From JAGVWT01 sp964538405 (GTDB taxonomy: Archaea > Nanobdellota > Nanobdellia > Pacearchaeales > GW2011-AR1), in the NCBI GenBank assembly GCA_964538405.1, contig CAZIET010000007.1, positions 1 to 19,376 on the forward strand: DNA of 19,376 nucleotides, given 5' to 3'. Under the pieces are notes generated by a model that was not told the origin of the DNA, did no database searches, and was given only the letters and a program-made list of their open reading frames with translations. Positions 7,429-15,134 of the stretch are shown here, piece by piece. Each line of letters opens with the position of its first letter. The stretch's first letter is position 1. Position numbers and translations under genes: made by a program.

Positions 7429-7883
7429 TTATTATTAGAAGATTTTATCCGTGAAAATATTTCCGAAAGTCCAGTATTTGACTGCCTATTCATTCTTCTG
7501 TACTTATCCTGCAAATCATCATTAATCGACGGTTTCTCCCCAGATAAGTTCGGTGCCTGCAAACTTTTTGGTGGCCTTCCCCTACGTCCCTCAACCTTAG
7601 TCATTTTATCAATAGGTGGAACAGATTCAGGCTGTGAAATAGGCTGAGTAGATTGGGAAAAATCTTCTAAAAAAGATTCATATTGCCTCTCATAAACTTC
7701 AACAATCTCAGAGTCCCATAAACTAGGATTTTTATCAGAATTACACCTTAACCTTTCTACGATTCCTTTTGGTGTCAACTCAGTAAGACTTCGAAGTTGA
7801 ACAAGATCATATCCTCTTGTTATTCCACAGTATAATGCAAAATTCTGTACATTGGTTCTAAATTTTTGCTCTTCTCTATCCAT
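7422..7883 (-). CDS. AT-hook-containing protein, otherwise unknown
   Basis: This 153-aa protein has an N-terminal, probably helical region (about 1-75, including GYDLVQLRSLTELTPKG) that I do not recognise. A Ser/Gln/Pro-rich linker (about 76-95) leads to GRRGRPPKS at residues 99-107. That matches the AT-hook, whose RGRP core inserts in the minor groove of AT-rich DNA. The C-terminal 45 residues are polar and look disordered. AT-hooks occur in chromatin and regulatory proteins, so DNA binding is a reasonable inference, with target unknown. The ATG is supported by CATTAAAAATG at 7903-7913. The plus strand holds a 79-aa open frame here, which I regard as a shadow. Confidence 0.7.
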   Translation of the reverse strand: MDREEQKFRTNVQNFALYCGITRGYDLVQLRSLTELTPKGIVERLRCNSDKNPSLWDSEIVEVYERQYESFLEDFSQSTQPISQPESVPPIDKMTKVEGRRGRPPKSLQAPNLSGEKPSINDDLQDKYRRMNRQSNTGLSEIFSRIKSSNNKL

Positions 7884-7902
7884 ACCAATTAAAACTTTTC
7901 GG

Positions 7903-7913
7903 CATTTTTAATG
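7903..7913 (-). promoter_or_regulatory. TATA-like box of the AT-hook gene
   Basis: The minus strand reads CATTAAAAATG, centred 25 nt before the ATG at 7883, with no Shine-Dalgarno. Confidence 0.5.
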
Positions 7914-7938
7914 ATTTCTATGCTTTAACACCAATAAA

Positions 7939-7949
7939 ATTTAAAATAT
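7939..7949 (+). promoter_or_regulatory. TATA box of dtdA
   Basis: ATTTAAAATAT is centred 25 nt before the dtdA ATG at 7969, consistent with a leaderless transcript. Confidence 0.65.
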
Positions 7950-7968
7950 CTGAATTTCATAACTTTCA

Positions 7969-8802
7969 ATGGAATACCAGAAATACTTGGTGGTTGCAAG
8001 CAAAAAGGATTCTGCAGGAGTCAATATCACAACGCAGTTAAGCCAATTCAGGAAAAATCTATTGGCATCTGGAATGCAGAAGAATGCTGTAAACTTTGAT
8101 TTCTATCTTGTTGATGAAGAAATAATATACACAGAAAACCTTGATTTGGAGAAAATAAACAAGTATGACTTCATAGTCTTTGCATCAAAGCATTCTTCGG
8201 AGAAGGGGCAGAAGGCAATTGCCATACATGCAGTTGGAAATTTCAGATCAGCTGATTATGGGGGAGAAAAGGGAAAAGTTGGAAAGGCATCTGCATTTTT
8301 CAATAAGCAATTGTTTGAAAAAATGAATGAAAATGTGGCAAGATACGGCCTGAAAGACTATGCTGTTACAATGGAAGCAACCCATCACGGTCCTTTGATT
8401 GACAGGCCTTGTGTGTTTGTTGAAATCGGAAGCACTGAGACGGAATACCAGGACAGAAGAGCAGGATTTGTTGTTGCGAAGACAATTTCAGATACTATTT
8501 TCTCATTCAAGGAAAATCCATACAATGAAGTTGCAATCGCAATTGGAGGACCACATTATTGCCCTAATTTCAATAAGATACAAGATAAATCAAACCTTGC
8601 AATTTCACATGTGGTGTCTGCATATTCATTCCCTTTGACGGAGGAAATGGTAAAGGAAGTAGTATCAAAAACAGAAGAAGAAGTTGATTTGGCAATTCTC
8701 GACTGGAAAGGGCTGGGGACGGCAGAGCAAAGACAGTCAATTCTTGATATCCTGAATAAATTGTACATTAGATATGAAAAGACATCTGATATTGAAAAGT
8801 AA
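7969..8802 (+). CDS. dtdA: D-aminoacyl-tRNA deacylase, archaeal type (DTD2)
   Basis: DTD2 hydrolyses D-amino acids wrongly attached to tRNA, and is found in archaea and plants (GEK1). The 277-aa length fits the family. Visible motifs are VVASKKDSAGVNI (8-20), FASKHSSEKGQKAIAIHAVGN (71-91), ATHHGP (137-142), CVFVEIGSTETEYQDRRAG (148-166) and the C-terminal IGGPHYCPNF (192-201). The conserved His residues in these segments fit a metal-dependent active site. The gene has its own TATA box and ends 51 nt before the purine operon, which has a separate promoter. The position among argS, ileS and tRNAs fits a translation-fidelity role. Confidence 0.93.
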   Translation: MEYQKYLVVASKKDSAGVNITTQLSQFRKNLLASGMQKNAVNFDFYLVDEEIIYTENLDLEKINKYDFIVFASKHSSEKGQKAIAIHAVGNFRSADYGGEKGKVGKASAFFNKQLFEKMNENVARYGLKDYAVTMEATHHGPLIDRPCVFVEIGSTETEYQDRRAGFVVAKTISDTIFSFKENPYNEVAIAIGGPHYCPNFNKIQDKSNLAISHVVSAYSFPLTEEMVKEVVSKTEEEVDLAILDWKGLGTAEQRQSILDILNKLYIRYEKTSDIEK

Positions 8803-8824
8803 GTATATGTTTTAGTGAAAGAAT

Positions 8825-8833
8825 CTTTATAAG
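8825..8833 (+). promoter_or_regulatory. TATA box of the purine operon
   Basis: CTTTATAAG is centred 25 nt before the ATG of the PurSL gene at 8854. It is the only good promoter upstream of the three purine genes. Confidence 0.65.
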
Positions 8834-8853
8834 TTGTTTTTCGGAATTAGTTT

Positions 8854-11829
8854 ATGGCTCATAGAATAGAGGTGGTTCAAACAGTTCCTGATGCAAGAGC
8901 TGAAGTAAGAAGAAGGCAAATTCATTCTGCTGGCTTCCCTCAAGTTACTGATGTTAGATTAGCTGATGTTTATAATGTAGATGTTGATCTCCCCAATGAA
9001 GAATTAAACAATTTAGCTTCGATGCTTGTTAATCCAGTTTCAGAAGAAGCATTTATTGATGAGCCATTTAGACCAGACTTTAATTATGCTATAGAAATCG
9101 GATTTCGACCTGGTGTTACAGATAACGTTGGAATAACTGTAAGAGATGAGATGTCTGATACATTTGGGGAAAAATTTGACGGCCAAACTGCTTACAGTTC
9201 TCAATTAATGTTTTTGTCAGGTGATATAACAAAAGAGCAGGCACGTAAAATTGGAGTATCTCTATCTAATCTATTAATTCAACAAATACACGTAAAAAGC
9301 CAGGAAGAATTTCAAAGAGATGGTGGGATGGGAAAGACGTTTAATCGTGTTAATCTTGGCGAGTTTCATGATGAAAAAAATCCTTTAGGGGGTATACATA
9401 GTTTCCTTACATTTAATGATGAGGAATTAATGAGGTTTTCATATAATGGTACTCTCGCCTTAAGATTGGAGTATTTGAAAGCTATTCAAACTTATTTCTT
9501 AAAAAAAGTTAGGGTGCCAACAAATGTGGAGTTGGAAAGTATTGCTCAAACATGGAGCGAACATTGTAAACATACAATTTTTGCAGATCCTATTGATGAA
9601 ATTGAGGATGGACTTTTCAAAACATTCATAAAAGGTGCGACAGAAGAAATAAACAAAAGAAGAAAAGAAGAAGGGCTGGAAGATATCTGTGTTTCGGTTT
9701 TCACAGACAATGCAGGAGGAATAATATTTGATGATGATAATTTGCTGTTCTTTAAGGTTGAGACTCATAATTCTCCAAGTGCGATGGACCCAATAGGGGG
9801 AGCAATTACGGGAGCAAATGGAGTTCATAGAGACATTTTTGGTTCTGGAAAAGGTGCAGATGTGTTTGTAGGAACATATGGTTTCTGTACGGGGGATCCT
9901 AACGATCAAAAACCACTCTACAGAGAAACTCCAAATAAATTTGATAAAGAAAGAACCCTAAAAACAATTCCACCTAAAAAAATTTTGGAAGGAATTGTTG
10001 AAGGGGTAAGAATTGCAGGAAATGAAACTGGCATCCCGACACCACAAGGGTTTGTTTATTTTGACAACCGATTTAAAGGAAAACCGTTGGTCTTTGTTGG
10101 AGCAGGAGGAATAATTCCTAGAAAAGTTAATGGAACTCCAAGCCATGAGAAAAAAGCGGGTGCTGGTGATTATATTGTTATGGTTGGGGGTAGAGTGGGT
10201 GCAGATGGAATACATGGGGCAACTTTTTCATCTGAAATAATGAATCCCGGAAGTCCTGCAACAGCAGTTCAAATTGGTGCTCCAATAACTCAAAAGATAA
10301 TGAGTGACGCTTTAATAAAAGAGGCGAGAGATAAGGGATTGTACACAAGTATTACTGATAACGGTGCTGGGGGACTTTCATCTTCAGTAGCGGAGATGGC
10401 AAAAGAGGCTGGAGGATTTAAAGTAGATTTGGAAAAAGTACCTTTGAAATATTCAGGACTAAATCCTTGGGAAATATGGGTTTCTGAATCTCAGGAAAGA
10501 ATGACTTTATCAATTCCAAAAGAAAAGTGGGAAAAATTTTCAGAGTTAATGCAAAGAAGAGGAGTAGAAGCAACAGTAATTGGAGAATTCACGGATTCTG
10601 GAGAATGTATTGTAGACTACAAAGGAACAAGAGTAATGGATCTTGAAATGGATTTTTTACATAATGGATTACCTAAAAGACACATGAAGACAACTTTCAC
10701 AAGACAAGTCTACGAAGAACCAAATTTCCAGCAGCCTGGAGACATGACTTCTGTTTTTCATGAGATGTTAGGAAGAAAAAATCTTGCAAGTTTTGGATTT
10801 ATTTCTCAGCAGTTTGATCATGAAGTTCAAGGAGGTTCCGTAATAAAACCATTGCAAGGAAAAGGAAGAGTAAATGGTGATGCAACAATAGTAAGACCAA
10901 TATTAAATTCAAACAAAGCAGCAATCATTTCTCAAGGAATAAATCCAAGTTACAGCGATATTGATACTTATCACATGGCTGCAGCTGCAATTGACACAGC
11001 AATAAGAAATGTTATTGCTGTCGGAGGTAAATTGGAGGAAATTGCACTATTAGATAACTTCTGTTGGTGCAGTTCTGATGAACCGGAAAGGTTAGGTCAA
11101 CTGAAGAGAGCTGCCAAAGCATGTAAAGATGTTGCTGTTGGCTACTTAACGCCATTTATTTCAGGAAAAGATAGTATGTTCAACGACTTCAAGGGATTTG
11201 ACGAAAACGGAAATCCTATAAAAATCTCTGTTCCACCAACATTACTAATTTCTTCTGTTGCAGTTATGGATGATTCAAGAAAAGCAGTTTCATTAGATGC
11301 AAAATTCGCAGGAGATATTGTTTATGTTGTGGGAGAAACGAGAAAAGAGATGGGAGGCTCAGAATACTATGCAATGATGGGAGAAAAAACAAGAGGAGAG
11401 AAGTTTGTTGGTAATGATGTTCCAGAAGTTGATGTTGAAACAAACACTAAGCTCTATCAAAAGTTGTCTGTTGCGATGGAGAAAGAATTGGTTGCATCAG
11501 CGCAAAGCATCCATAAAGGTGGATTGGCAATGGCTCTTGCAAAAACATCAATGGGAGGAAAGTTAGGAATGGAAGTAGACATACAAGGATGGGGTGAGAT
11601 AAGAGAAGATGAATTGCTATACTCTGAAAGTCAAGGAAGACTTGTAATTACTGTAAACCCAGAATATGCGGCAGAATTTGAAAGAACCATGGAAGGAAGC
11701 AACTTTAGAAGATTAGGTGTAACAAGAAGTGATGGAAAATTCATTGTTAATAACAAAGAGAAAGTTATTGTAAATACAGAAGTAAACAAAATGTTAGAAT
11801 CATATAAATCAACTTTAAGGGATTATTAA
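8854..11829 (+). CDS. purL: Phosphoribosylformylglycinamidine synthase, fused PurS-PurL
   Basis: This enzyme performs step 4 of IMP synthesis, converting FGAR to FGAM with ATP and glutamine-derived ammonia. At 991 aa it is intermediate: longer than small PurL (about 740 aa) and shorter than the single-chain enzyme (about 1300 aa). Residues about 1-70 (DARAEVRRRQI, ADVYNVDVDLPNEEL, LVNPVSEEAF) resemble PurS. Residues about 78-147 look like a second PurS-like module. The synthetase core follows, with TWSEHCKHTIFADP (233-246), ETHNSPSAMDPIGGAITGAN (303-322) and a later FISGKDSMFNDF. No glutaminase domain is present; it is supplied by PurQ one base downstream. This PurSL plus PurQ arrangement is known to me mainly from bacteria, so transfer is likely (inference). 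Confidence 0.93.
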   Translation: MAHRIEVVQTVPDARAEVRRRQIHSAGFPQVTDVRLADVYNVDVDLPNEELNNLASMLVNPVSEEAFIDEPFRPDFNYAIEIGFRPGVTDNVGITVRDEMSDTFGEKFDGQTAYSSQLMFLSGDITKEQARKIGVSLSNLLIQQIHVKSQEEFQRDGGMGKTFNRVNLGEFHDEKNPLGGIHSFLTFNDEELMRFSYNGTLALRLEYLKAIQTYFLKKVRVPTNVELESIAQTWSEHCKHTIFADPIDEIEDGLFKTFIKGATEEINKRRKEEGLEDICVSVFTDNAGGIIFDDDNLLFFKVETHNSPSAMDPIGGAITGANGVHRDIFGSGKGADVFVGTYGFCTGDPNDQKPLYRETPNKFDKERTLKTIPPKKILEGIVEGVRIAGNETGIPTPQGFVYFDNRFKGKPLVFVGAGGIIPRKVNGTPSHEKKAGAGDYIVMVGGRVGADGIHGATFSSEIMNPGSPATAVQIGAPITQKIMSDALIKEARDKGLYTSITDNGAGGLSSSVAEMAKEAGGFKVDLEKVPLKYSGLNPWEIWVSESQERMTLSIPKEKWEKFSELMQRRGVEATVIGEFTDSGECIVDYKGTRVMDLEMDFLHNGLPKRHMKTTFTRQVYEEPNFQQPGDMTSVFHEMLGRKNLASFGFISQQFDHEVQGGSVIKPLQGKGRVNGDATIVRPILNSNKAAIISQGINPSYSDIDTYHMAAAAIDTAIRNVIAVGGKLEEIALLDNFCWCSSDEPERLGQLKRAAKACKDVAVGYLTPFISGKDSMFNDFKGFDENGNPIKISVPPTLLISSVAVMDDSRKAVSLDAKFAGDIVYVVGETRKEMGGSEYYAMMGEKTRGEKFVGNDVPEVDVETNTKLYQKLSVAMEKELVASAQSIHKGGLAMALAKTSMGGKLGMEVDIQGWGEIREDELLYSESQGRLVITVNPEYAAEFERTMEGSNFRRLGVTRSDGKFIVNNKEKVIVNTEVNKMLESYKSTLRDY

Positions 11830-11830
11830 A

Positions 11831-12643
11831 ATGGCAAAACCAAAGACATTAGTTTTAACAGGATATGGAATAAATTGTGAAAGAGAAACTGCATTCGCAT
11901 TTGATCAAGCAGGAGCACAATCCCAAATAGTTCATGTGAATGATTTAATTGATACAAAAGATCTAAGCAATTATGAAATCCTAGCATTTCCAGGTGGATT
12001 TTCATACGGAGACCATACTGGTGCTGGAAAGGCTTTTGCTAATTTGTTAAGAAACAGACTGTCAGATGAATTGCTAAAGTTTGTTGATTCTGATAAACTA
12101 GTTTTTGGAGCATGCAATGGATTTCAGATTATGGTGGCACTCGGATTGCTTCCTGGAATTGATGGCGATTATGAAACAAAACGTGCTATTCTACTACATA
12201 ACGATCCTACGAAGGATAATAGGCATGGAAGATACCTTGATAGATGGGTAGATTTACAATTTGAAGAAAATGGAATCTGGACAAAAGGAGAAAAAGTGTC
12301 TCTTCCAATTGCTCACGGAGAAGGAAAATTCTATACTGATGCTGAAACAATGAGATTAATCAAAGGAAGAAATTTGATTGCAGCACGATATGTTCCAGGA
12401 GAAATGTTTGACAATTACGGTTTATCTGTAAATCCCAATGGTGCACTTGAAAATATTGCGGCAATAACAAATGAATCAAGAAGGGTTTTTGGGATTATGC
12501 CCCATGTAGAACGAGCAATTGATTTTACACACTTGCCAGACTGGACATTAAGAAAGGAACAGTTGAAAAGAGCAGGAAAGGAAATTCCAAGTGAATATTC
12601 AGGCATACAAATTCTTAAAAACGGCGTGAATTATTTTCAGTGA
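11831..12643 (+). CDS. purQ: FGAM synthase glutaminase subunit PurQ
   Basis: PurQ is a class I glutamine amidotransferase that releases ammonia from glutamine for the PurSL synthetase. This one has 270 aa, longer than the roughly 225-aa PurQ of Bacillus-type systems. The nucleophile is Cys95 in VFGACNGFQIM, and the His-Glu pair is H225 and E227 in GIMPHVERAID. Also visible are FPGGFSYGDHTGAGKAFAN (53-71) and AHGEGKFY (161-168). Usual PurQ has MPHPER where this has MPHVER. It begins 1 nt after the PurSL stop, with a weak AAGGGA about 10 nt upstream of the ATG, so the subunits are translated from one message and probably coupled. Confidence 0.94.
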   Translation: MAKPKTLVLTGYGINCERETAFAFDQAGAQSQIVHVNDLIDTKDLSNYEILAFPGGFSYGDHTGAGKAFANLLRNRLSDELLKFVDSDKLVFGACNGFQIMVALGLLPGIDGDYETKRAILLHNDPTKDNRHGRYLDRWVDLQFEENGIWTKGEKVSLPIAHGEGKFYTDAETMRLIKGRNLIAARYVPGEMFDNYGLSVNPNGALENIAAITNESRRVFGIMPHVERAIDFTHLPDWTLRKEQLKRAGKEIPSEYSGIQILKNGVNYFQ

Positions 12644-12649
12644 TTAAAA

Positions 12650-13981
12650 ATGGAAGATTTAACTGTAATGGTTGTAGATGGGAGTGCAAGAGCCCATGTT
12701 ATTTCTGATGCTTATGAAAGAAGTCCAAATGTCAAAAGAATAATTGTTACTCCGGGAAATGATTTCATCGGATGGAATAGAAGAAAAGAAGTTATTGTTG
12801 TTCCAGCAGACTTGAAGAAACCGGAAACAATTTTAGAAGTTGCAAGAAAGTATAGGCCACATCTTACTGATGTATGCCAAGATGATGCTCTTGCAGCAGG
12901 AACTGTTGATGTTCTTGAAGCAAGCGGTTTTGCCGCTTTCGGCCCAACAAAAGCAGCTGCAAAAATAGAGTGGGATAAGGGATGGTCTAGAGATTTTATG
13001 AGAAACAATGGAATTCCTTACCCAAGCTATGAAAGATTTTCCAATGAGGTATTGGGAAGGAGGCATGTAGATAAAATATATGAAAAAGATCCTAATGCAT
13101 TTATTTATGTTAAAGCTGGGGGTTTGGTCGCAGGAAAAGGGGCAATTCCCGCAAGAAATGTTCATCAAGCACTTGGTGCAGTTAATTCAATGAGTGGATT
13201 TGGTGAAGCAGGAAATGAATTTGTGATTGAAGAAGGAATGATTGGAGAAGAAGTCTCAGGATATGCATTTTGTGACGGTGAAAATTATCTAACTACAAAA
13301 GAAGCACAGGATCACAAAACAATCAATCCCCATGACGAAGGAAAAAATACAGGGGGTATGGGTGCTTATACTAATGTAAGCCTTGTCACCCCCAAAGTTA
13401 GAAGTAAAATTAGAAGATTAACTATAGAACCGGTGATTAAGGGTATGAATAACAATGGAACACCATATATGGGTGTCTTATATCAGGGATTAATGATTGA
13501 TGAAAATGGAAACCCTAGAGTGGTGGAGTACAATGCGCGTTTCGGAGCTCCCGAATCAGAGGTAATTGTTCCAGGGATAAAAACTCCAATGGATCAAATT
13601 GCTTTTGCGGCGCGCGAAAAGAGATTAAGTCAAATTTCTCTTGAAGAAGACGGAAGAACACGGTTGGGTTTTGTCGGGGCGTCAAGAGGATACCCTGACG
13701 ATTATAGTAATGTAAGGGGAAAGAGGATTCATGGATTGGAGAGAGCAATGGACATCCCGGGAGTTTCTGTCTTTAGCTATGGGATCGCAGTAAGAGATGG
13801 AAAATTCTACGCAAACGGAGGACGCCTATTTATCATTGTAGCAGAAGGGGATAATATTTGCGAGGCGCGTGAATTGGGATTGGAAGCAATGGGAGGAGTA
13901 TTCATTGAAGGAAACAACCTACATTTTCGCCATGATATTGGCTGGCGCGAAGTACAACGTTTTTATGAAAGTAAAGAATAA
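12650..13981 (+). CDS. purD: Diverged phosphoribosylamine-glycine ligase (PurD-like ATP-grasp)
   Basis: PurD joins glycine to 5-phosphoribosylamine using ATP (step 2 of purine synthesis). This 443-aa protein has the overall ATP-grasp layout: N-terminal APGN-like TPGN (34-37), FGPTKAAAKIEWDKG (97-111), glycine-rich YVKAGGLVAGKGAIPA (153-168), DHKTINPHDEGKNTGGMGAY (221-240), GVLYQGLMID and VVEYNARFGAPESEV (291-305). Several positions usually strongly conserved differ: ARAH replaces GREH, QDDALAAG replaces GPExPLxxG, and RFGAPESE replaces RFGDPExQ. Mg-ligating Glu and Asn of the EYN motif are retained. It lies 6 nt after purQ, in the same operon. It may be a true but divergent PurD subfamily or an ATP-grasp ligase with a changed acceptor. 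The stop is 1 nt from the convergent Nudix stop. Confidence 0.83.
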   Translation: MEDLTVMVVDGSARAHVISDAYERSPNVKRIIVTPGNDFIGWNRRKEVIVVPADLKKPETILEVARKYRPHLTDVCQDDALAAGTVDVLEASGFAAFGPTKAAAKIEWDKGWSRDFMRNNGIPYPSYERFSNEVLGRRHVDKIYEKDPNAFIYVKAGGLVAGKGAIPARNVHQALGAVNSMSGFGEAGNEFVIEEGMIGEEVSGYAFCDGENYLTTKEAQDHKTINPHDEGKNTGGMGAYTNVSLVTPKVRSKIRRLTIEPVIKGMNNNGTPYMGVLYQGLMIDENGNPRVVEYNARFGAPESEVIVPGIKTPMDQIAFAAREKRLSQISLEEDGRTRLGFVGASRGYPDDYSNVRGKRIHGLERAMDIPGVSVFSYGIAVRDGKFYANGGRLFIIVAEGDNICEARELGLEAMGGVFIEGNNLHFRHDIGWREVQRFYESKE

Positions 13982-13982
13982 T

Positions 13983-14498
13983 TTATTTTTTAGAAAAAAT
14001 CTCAATTGTTTTCTTTACTTCTTCTTGAATTCCTTTAATACAATCATAATTGTCAACTTCTTTTGAATCAACCCAGGCATAATCAGTGAATGTTCCTGGC
14101 TCCGGTTTTACTTCTCCACTCTTGTATTTCGCTGCAAACTTCACCAATAAAACAGGCACTTCATCCGGCCTTATGAATGCAACACTGTTCACATAAACAA
14201 ATCCATCATGGACTTCTATTCCTGCTTCTTCTTTTGTTTCCCTTTTCAGCAATTCTTCAACTGCATTTTCATAATCCAAAATATCTCCATTGATTCTTGT
14301 CGGCTTTTCAATAGGCAAATCCTTCCATTCAAGCTTTCCTCCGGGAACTGCAAATTTGTTTGGATGTGCTATCTCCCTTGCATCTCTTTTAAGGATAAGA
14401 CATTTTCCATCGCTTTCCCTGTAAACTATAAGATTTGCAACAATGTAGAATAATTTGTCTTTCTTTGCCTTGTCTATGCTAATTTTGTTTGCAGGCAT
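13983..14498 (-). CDS. Nudix hydrolase with an insertion in the Nudix box
   Basis: Nudix enzymes hydrolyse nucleoside diphosphates linked to another group, often as house-cleaning or nucleotide repair. This 171-aa protein has the core KFAVPGGKLEW (48-58) and the C-terminal half of the Nudix box RETKEEAGI (86-94), which supplies the metal-binding glutamates. Between the GG at 53-54 and the RE at 86-87 there are roughly 18 more residues than the compact G-x5-E-x7-RE signature allows. Upstream, LIVYRESDGKCLILKRDARE is typical of the family's first strands. Substrate is unknown. It follows doxX by 9 nt and is probably co-transcribed with it. Confidence 0.88.
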   Translation of the reverse strand: MPANKISIDKAKKDKLFYIVANLIVYRESDGKCLILKRDAREIAHPNKFAVPGGKLEWKDLPIEKPTRINGDILDYENAVEELLKRETKEEAGIEVHDGFVYVNSVAFIRPDEVPVLLVKFAAKYKSGEVKPEPGTFTDYAWVDSKEVDNYDCIKGIQEEVKKTIEIFSKK

Positions 14499-14507
14499 CT
14501 AAAAGAA

Positions 14508-14963
14508 TTAATGTCTGTCCTTAAATAATTTGTTATCCAAAGCCCACTTTCCTGCTCCATGGAATAATATGTACAAGAATGACACTAGGTAAAACAATGC
14601 CAATTCTCCCTTGTTAAGTATTGGAACCCATCCTTCAACTCCTCCAGTAAGGCTGAAGTGCGCAAGGAACCATGCTCCAATCATTGTTATTAAAGCCAAG
14701 GATGCAGCAGTCCTGGTAAACAATCCCAATACAATCAAAAGTCCTCCGAAGAATTCAACAAATCCGGCAATTACGAGCAAACTTGAGAAGTTAAATGCAA
14801 AAAGATTCGTCAGATCTAAAGCACTTCCGCCAATTCCACCAAACAACCCAAAAAGTTTTTGAGCTCCGTGCTGCATGAACAACAAAGCCACTACAACTCT
14901 GAATACTGGATAAATAGAATCCCTGTTTTTGTTTAAGAAGTTGTGAATCTCTTTTGTGCGCAT
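14508..14963 (-). CDS. DoxX-family four-helix membrane protein
   Basis: DoxX-family proteins are small membrane proteins, some linked to quinone or thiol redox and oxidative stress. This 151-aa protein has four likely helices at about residues 17-37, 57-82, 85-103 and 118-140. The family features are FRVVVALLFMQHGAQKLFG (21-39), the acidic residue in FVEFFGGLLIVLGLFTR (68-84), and TAASLALITMIGAWF. The N-terminus has a short soluble Lys/Asn-rich stretch. The TATA box at 14985-14993 supports the ATG at 14963 and lies just beyond the tRNA-Ser 3' end. It leads a two-gene transcript with the Nudix hydrolase. No cysteine-rich partner lies next to it. Confidence 0.9.
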   Translation of the reverse strand: MRTKEIHNFLNKNRDSIYPVFRVVVALLFMQHGAQKLFGLFGGIGGSALDLTNLFAFNFSSLLVIAGFVEFFGGLLIVLGLFTRTAASLALITMIGAWFLAHFSLTGGVEGWVPILNKGELALFYLVSFLYILFHGAGKWALDNKLFKDRH

Positions 14964-14984
14964 ATTATATTAGAGAAAAATTGA

Positions 14985-14993
14985 TTTATAAAC
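14985..14993 (-). promoter_or_regulatory. TATA box of the doxX-Nudix operon
   Basis: The minus strand reads GTTTATAAA, centred 26 nt before the doxX ATG. It sits in the 38-nt gap between doxX and tRNA-Ser. Confidence 0.65.
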
Positions 14994-15001
14994 TTGTTGA
15001 G

Positions 15002-15082
15002 CGCCCAGTGCAGGAATCGAACCTGCGGGCCTCGAAAGGCTAAGATTTCCAATCTTATGCTCTACCACTGAGCGAACTGGGC
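15002..15082 (-). tRNA. tRNA-Ser (anticodon GGA)
   Basis: On the minus strand an 81-nt cloverleaf can be drawn by hand. The acceptor is GCCCAGT paired with ACTGGGC, and the D stem GCTC/GAGC. The anticodon stem TAAGA/TCTTA has loop TTGGAAA, giving anticodon GGA. The long variable arm contains the hairpin GCCT-TTCG-AGGC, and the T stem GCAGG/CCTGC has loop TTCGATT. The long variable arm and G discriminator are the standard serine identity features, and GGA reads UCC/UCU. No CCA is encoded and no intron is seen. Confidence 0.95.
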
Positions 15083-15106
15083 ATTAATATTTCATCACGC
15101 AAATGC

Positions 15107-15115
15107 TTTTAAATT
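15107..15115. promoter_or_regulatory. Shared palindromic TATA element for tRNA-Ser and the 129-aa gene
   Basis: TTTTAAATT, with the palindrome TTTAAA at its core, lies about 28 nt from the tRNA-Ser 5' end on the left. It lies about 24 nt from the ATG at 15135 on the right. No second TATA-like box is obvious for either, so it may act in both directions. Confidence 0.5.
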
Positions 15116-15134
15116 ATTTTGCAATCGTTGAAAA

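Noticed and set aside
7408..7647. 79-aa plus-strand frame opposite the AT-hook gene
   Set aside because: It lies wholly opposite a longer and more plausible gene and has no promoter at the right distance. Treated as a shadow.
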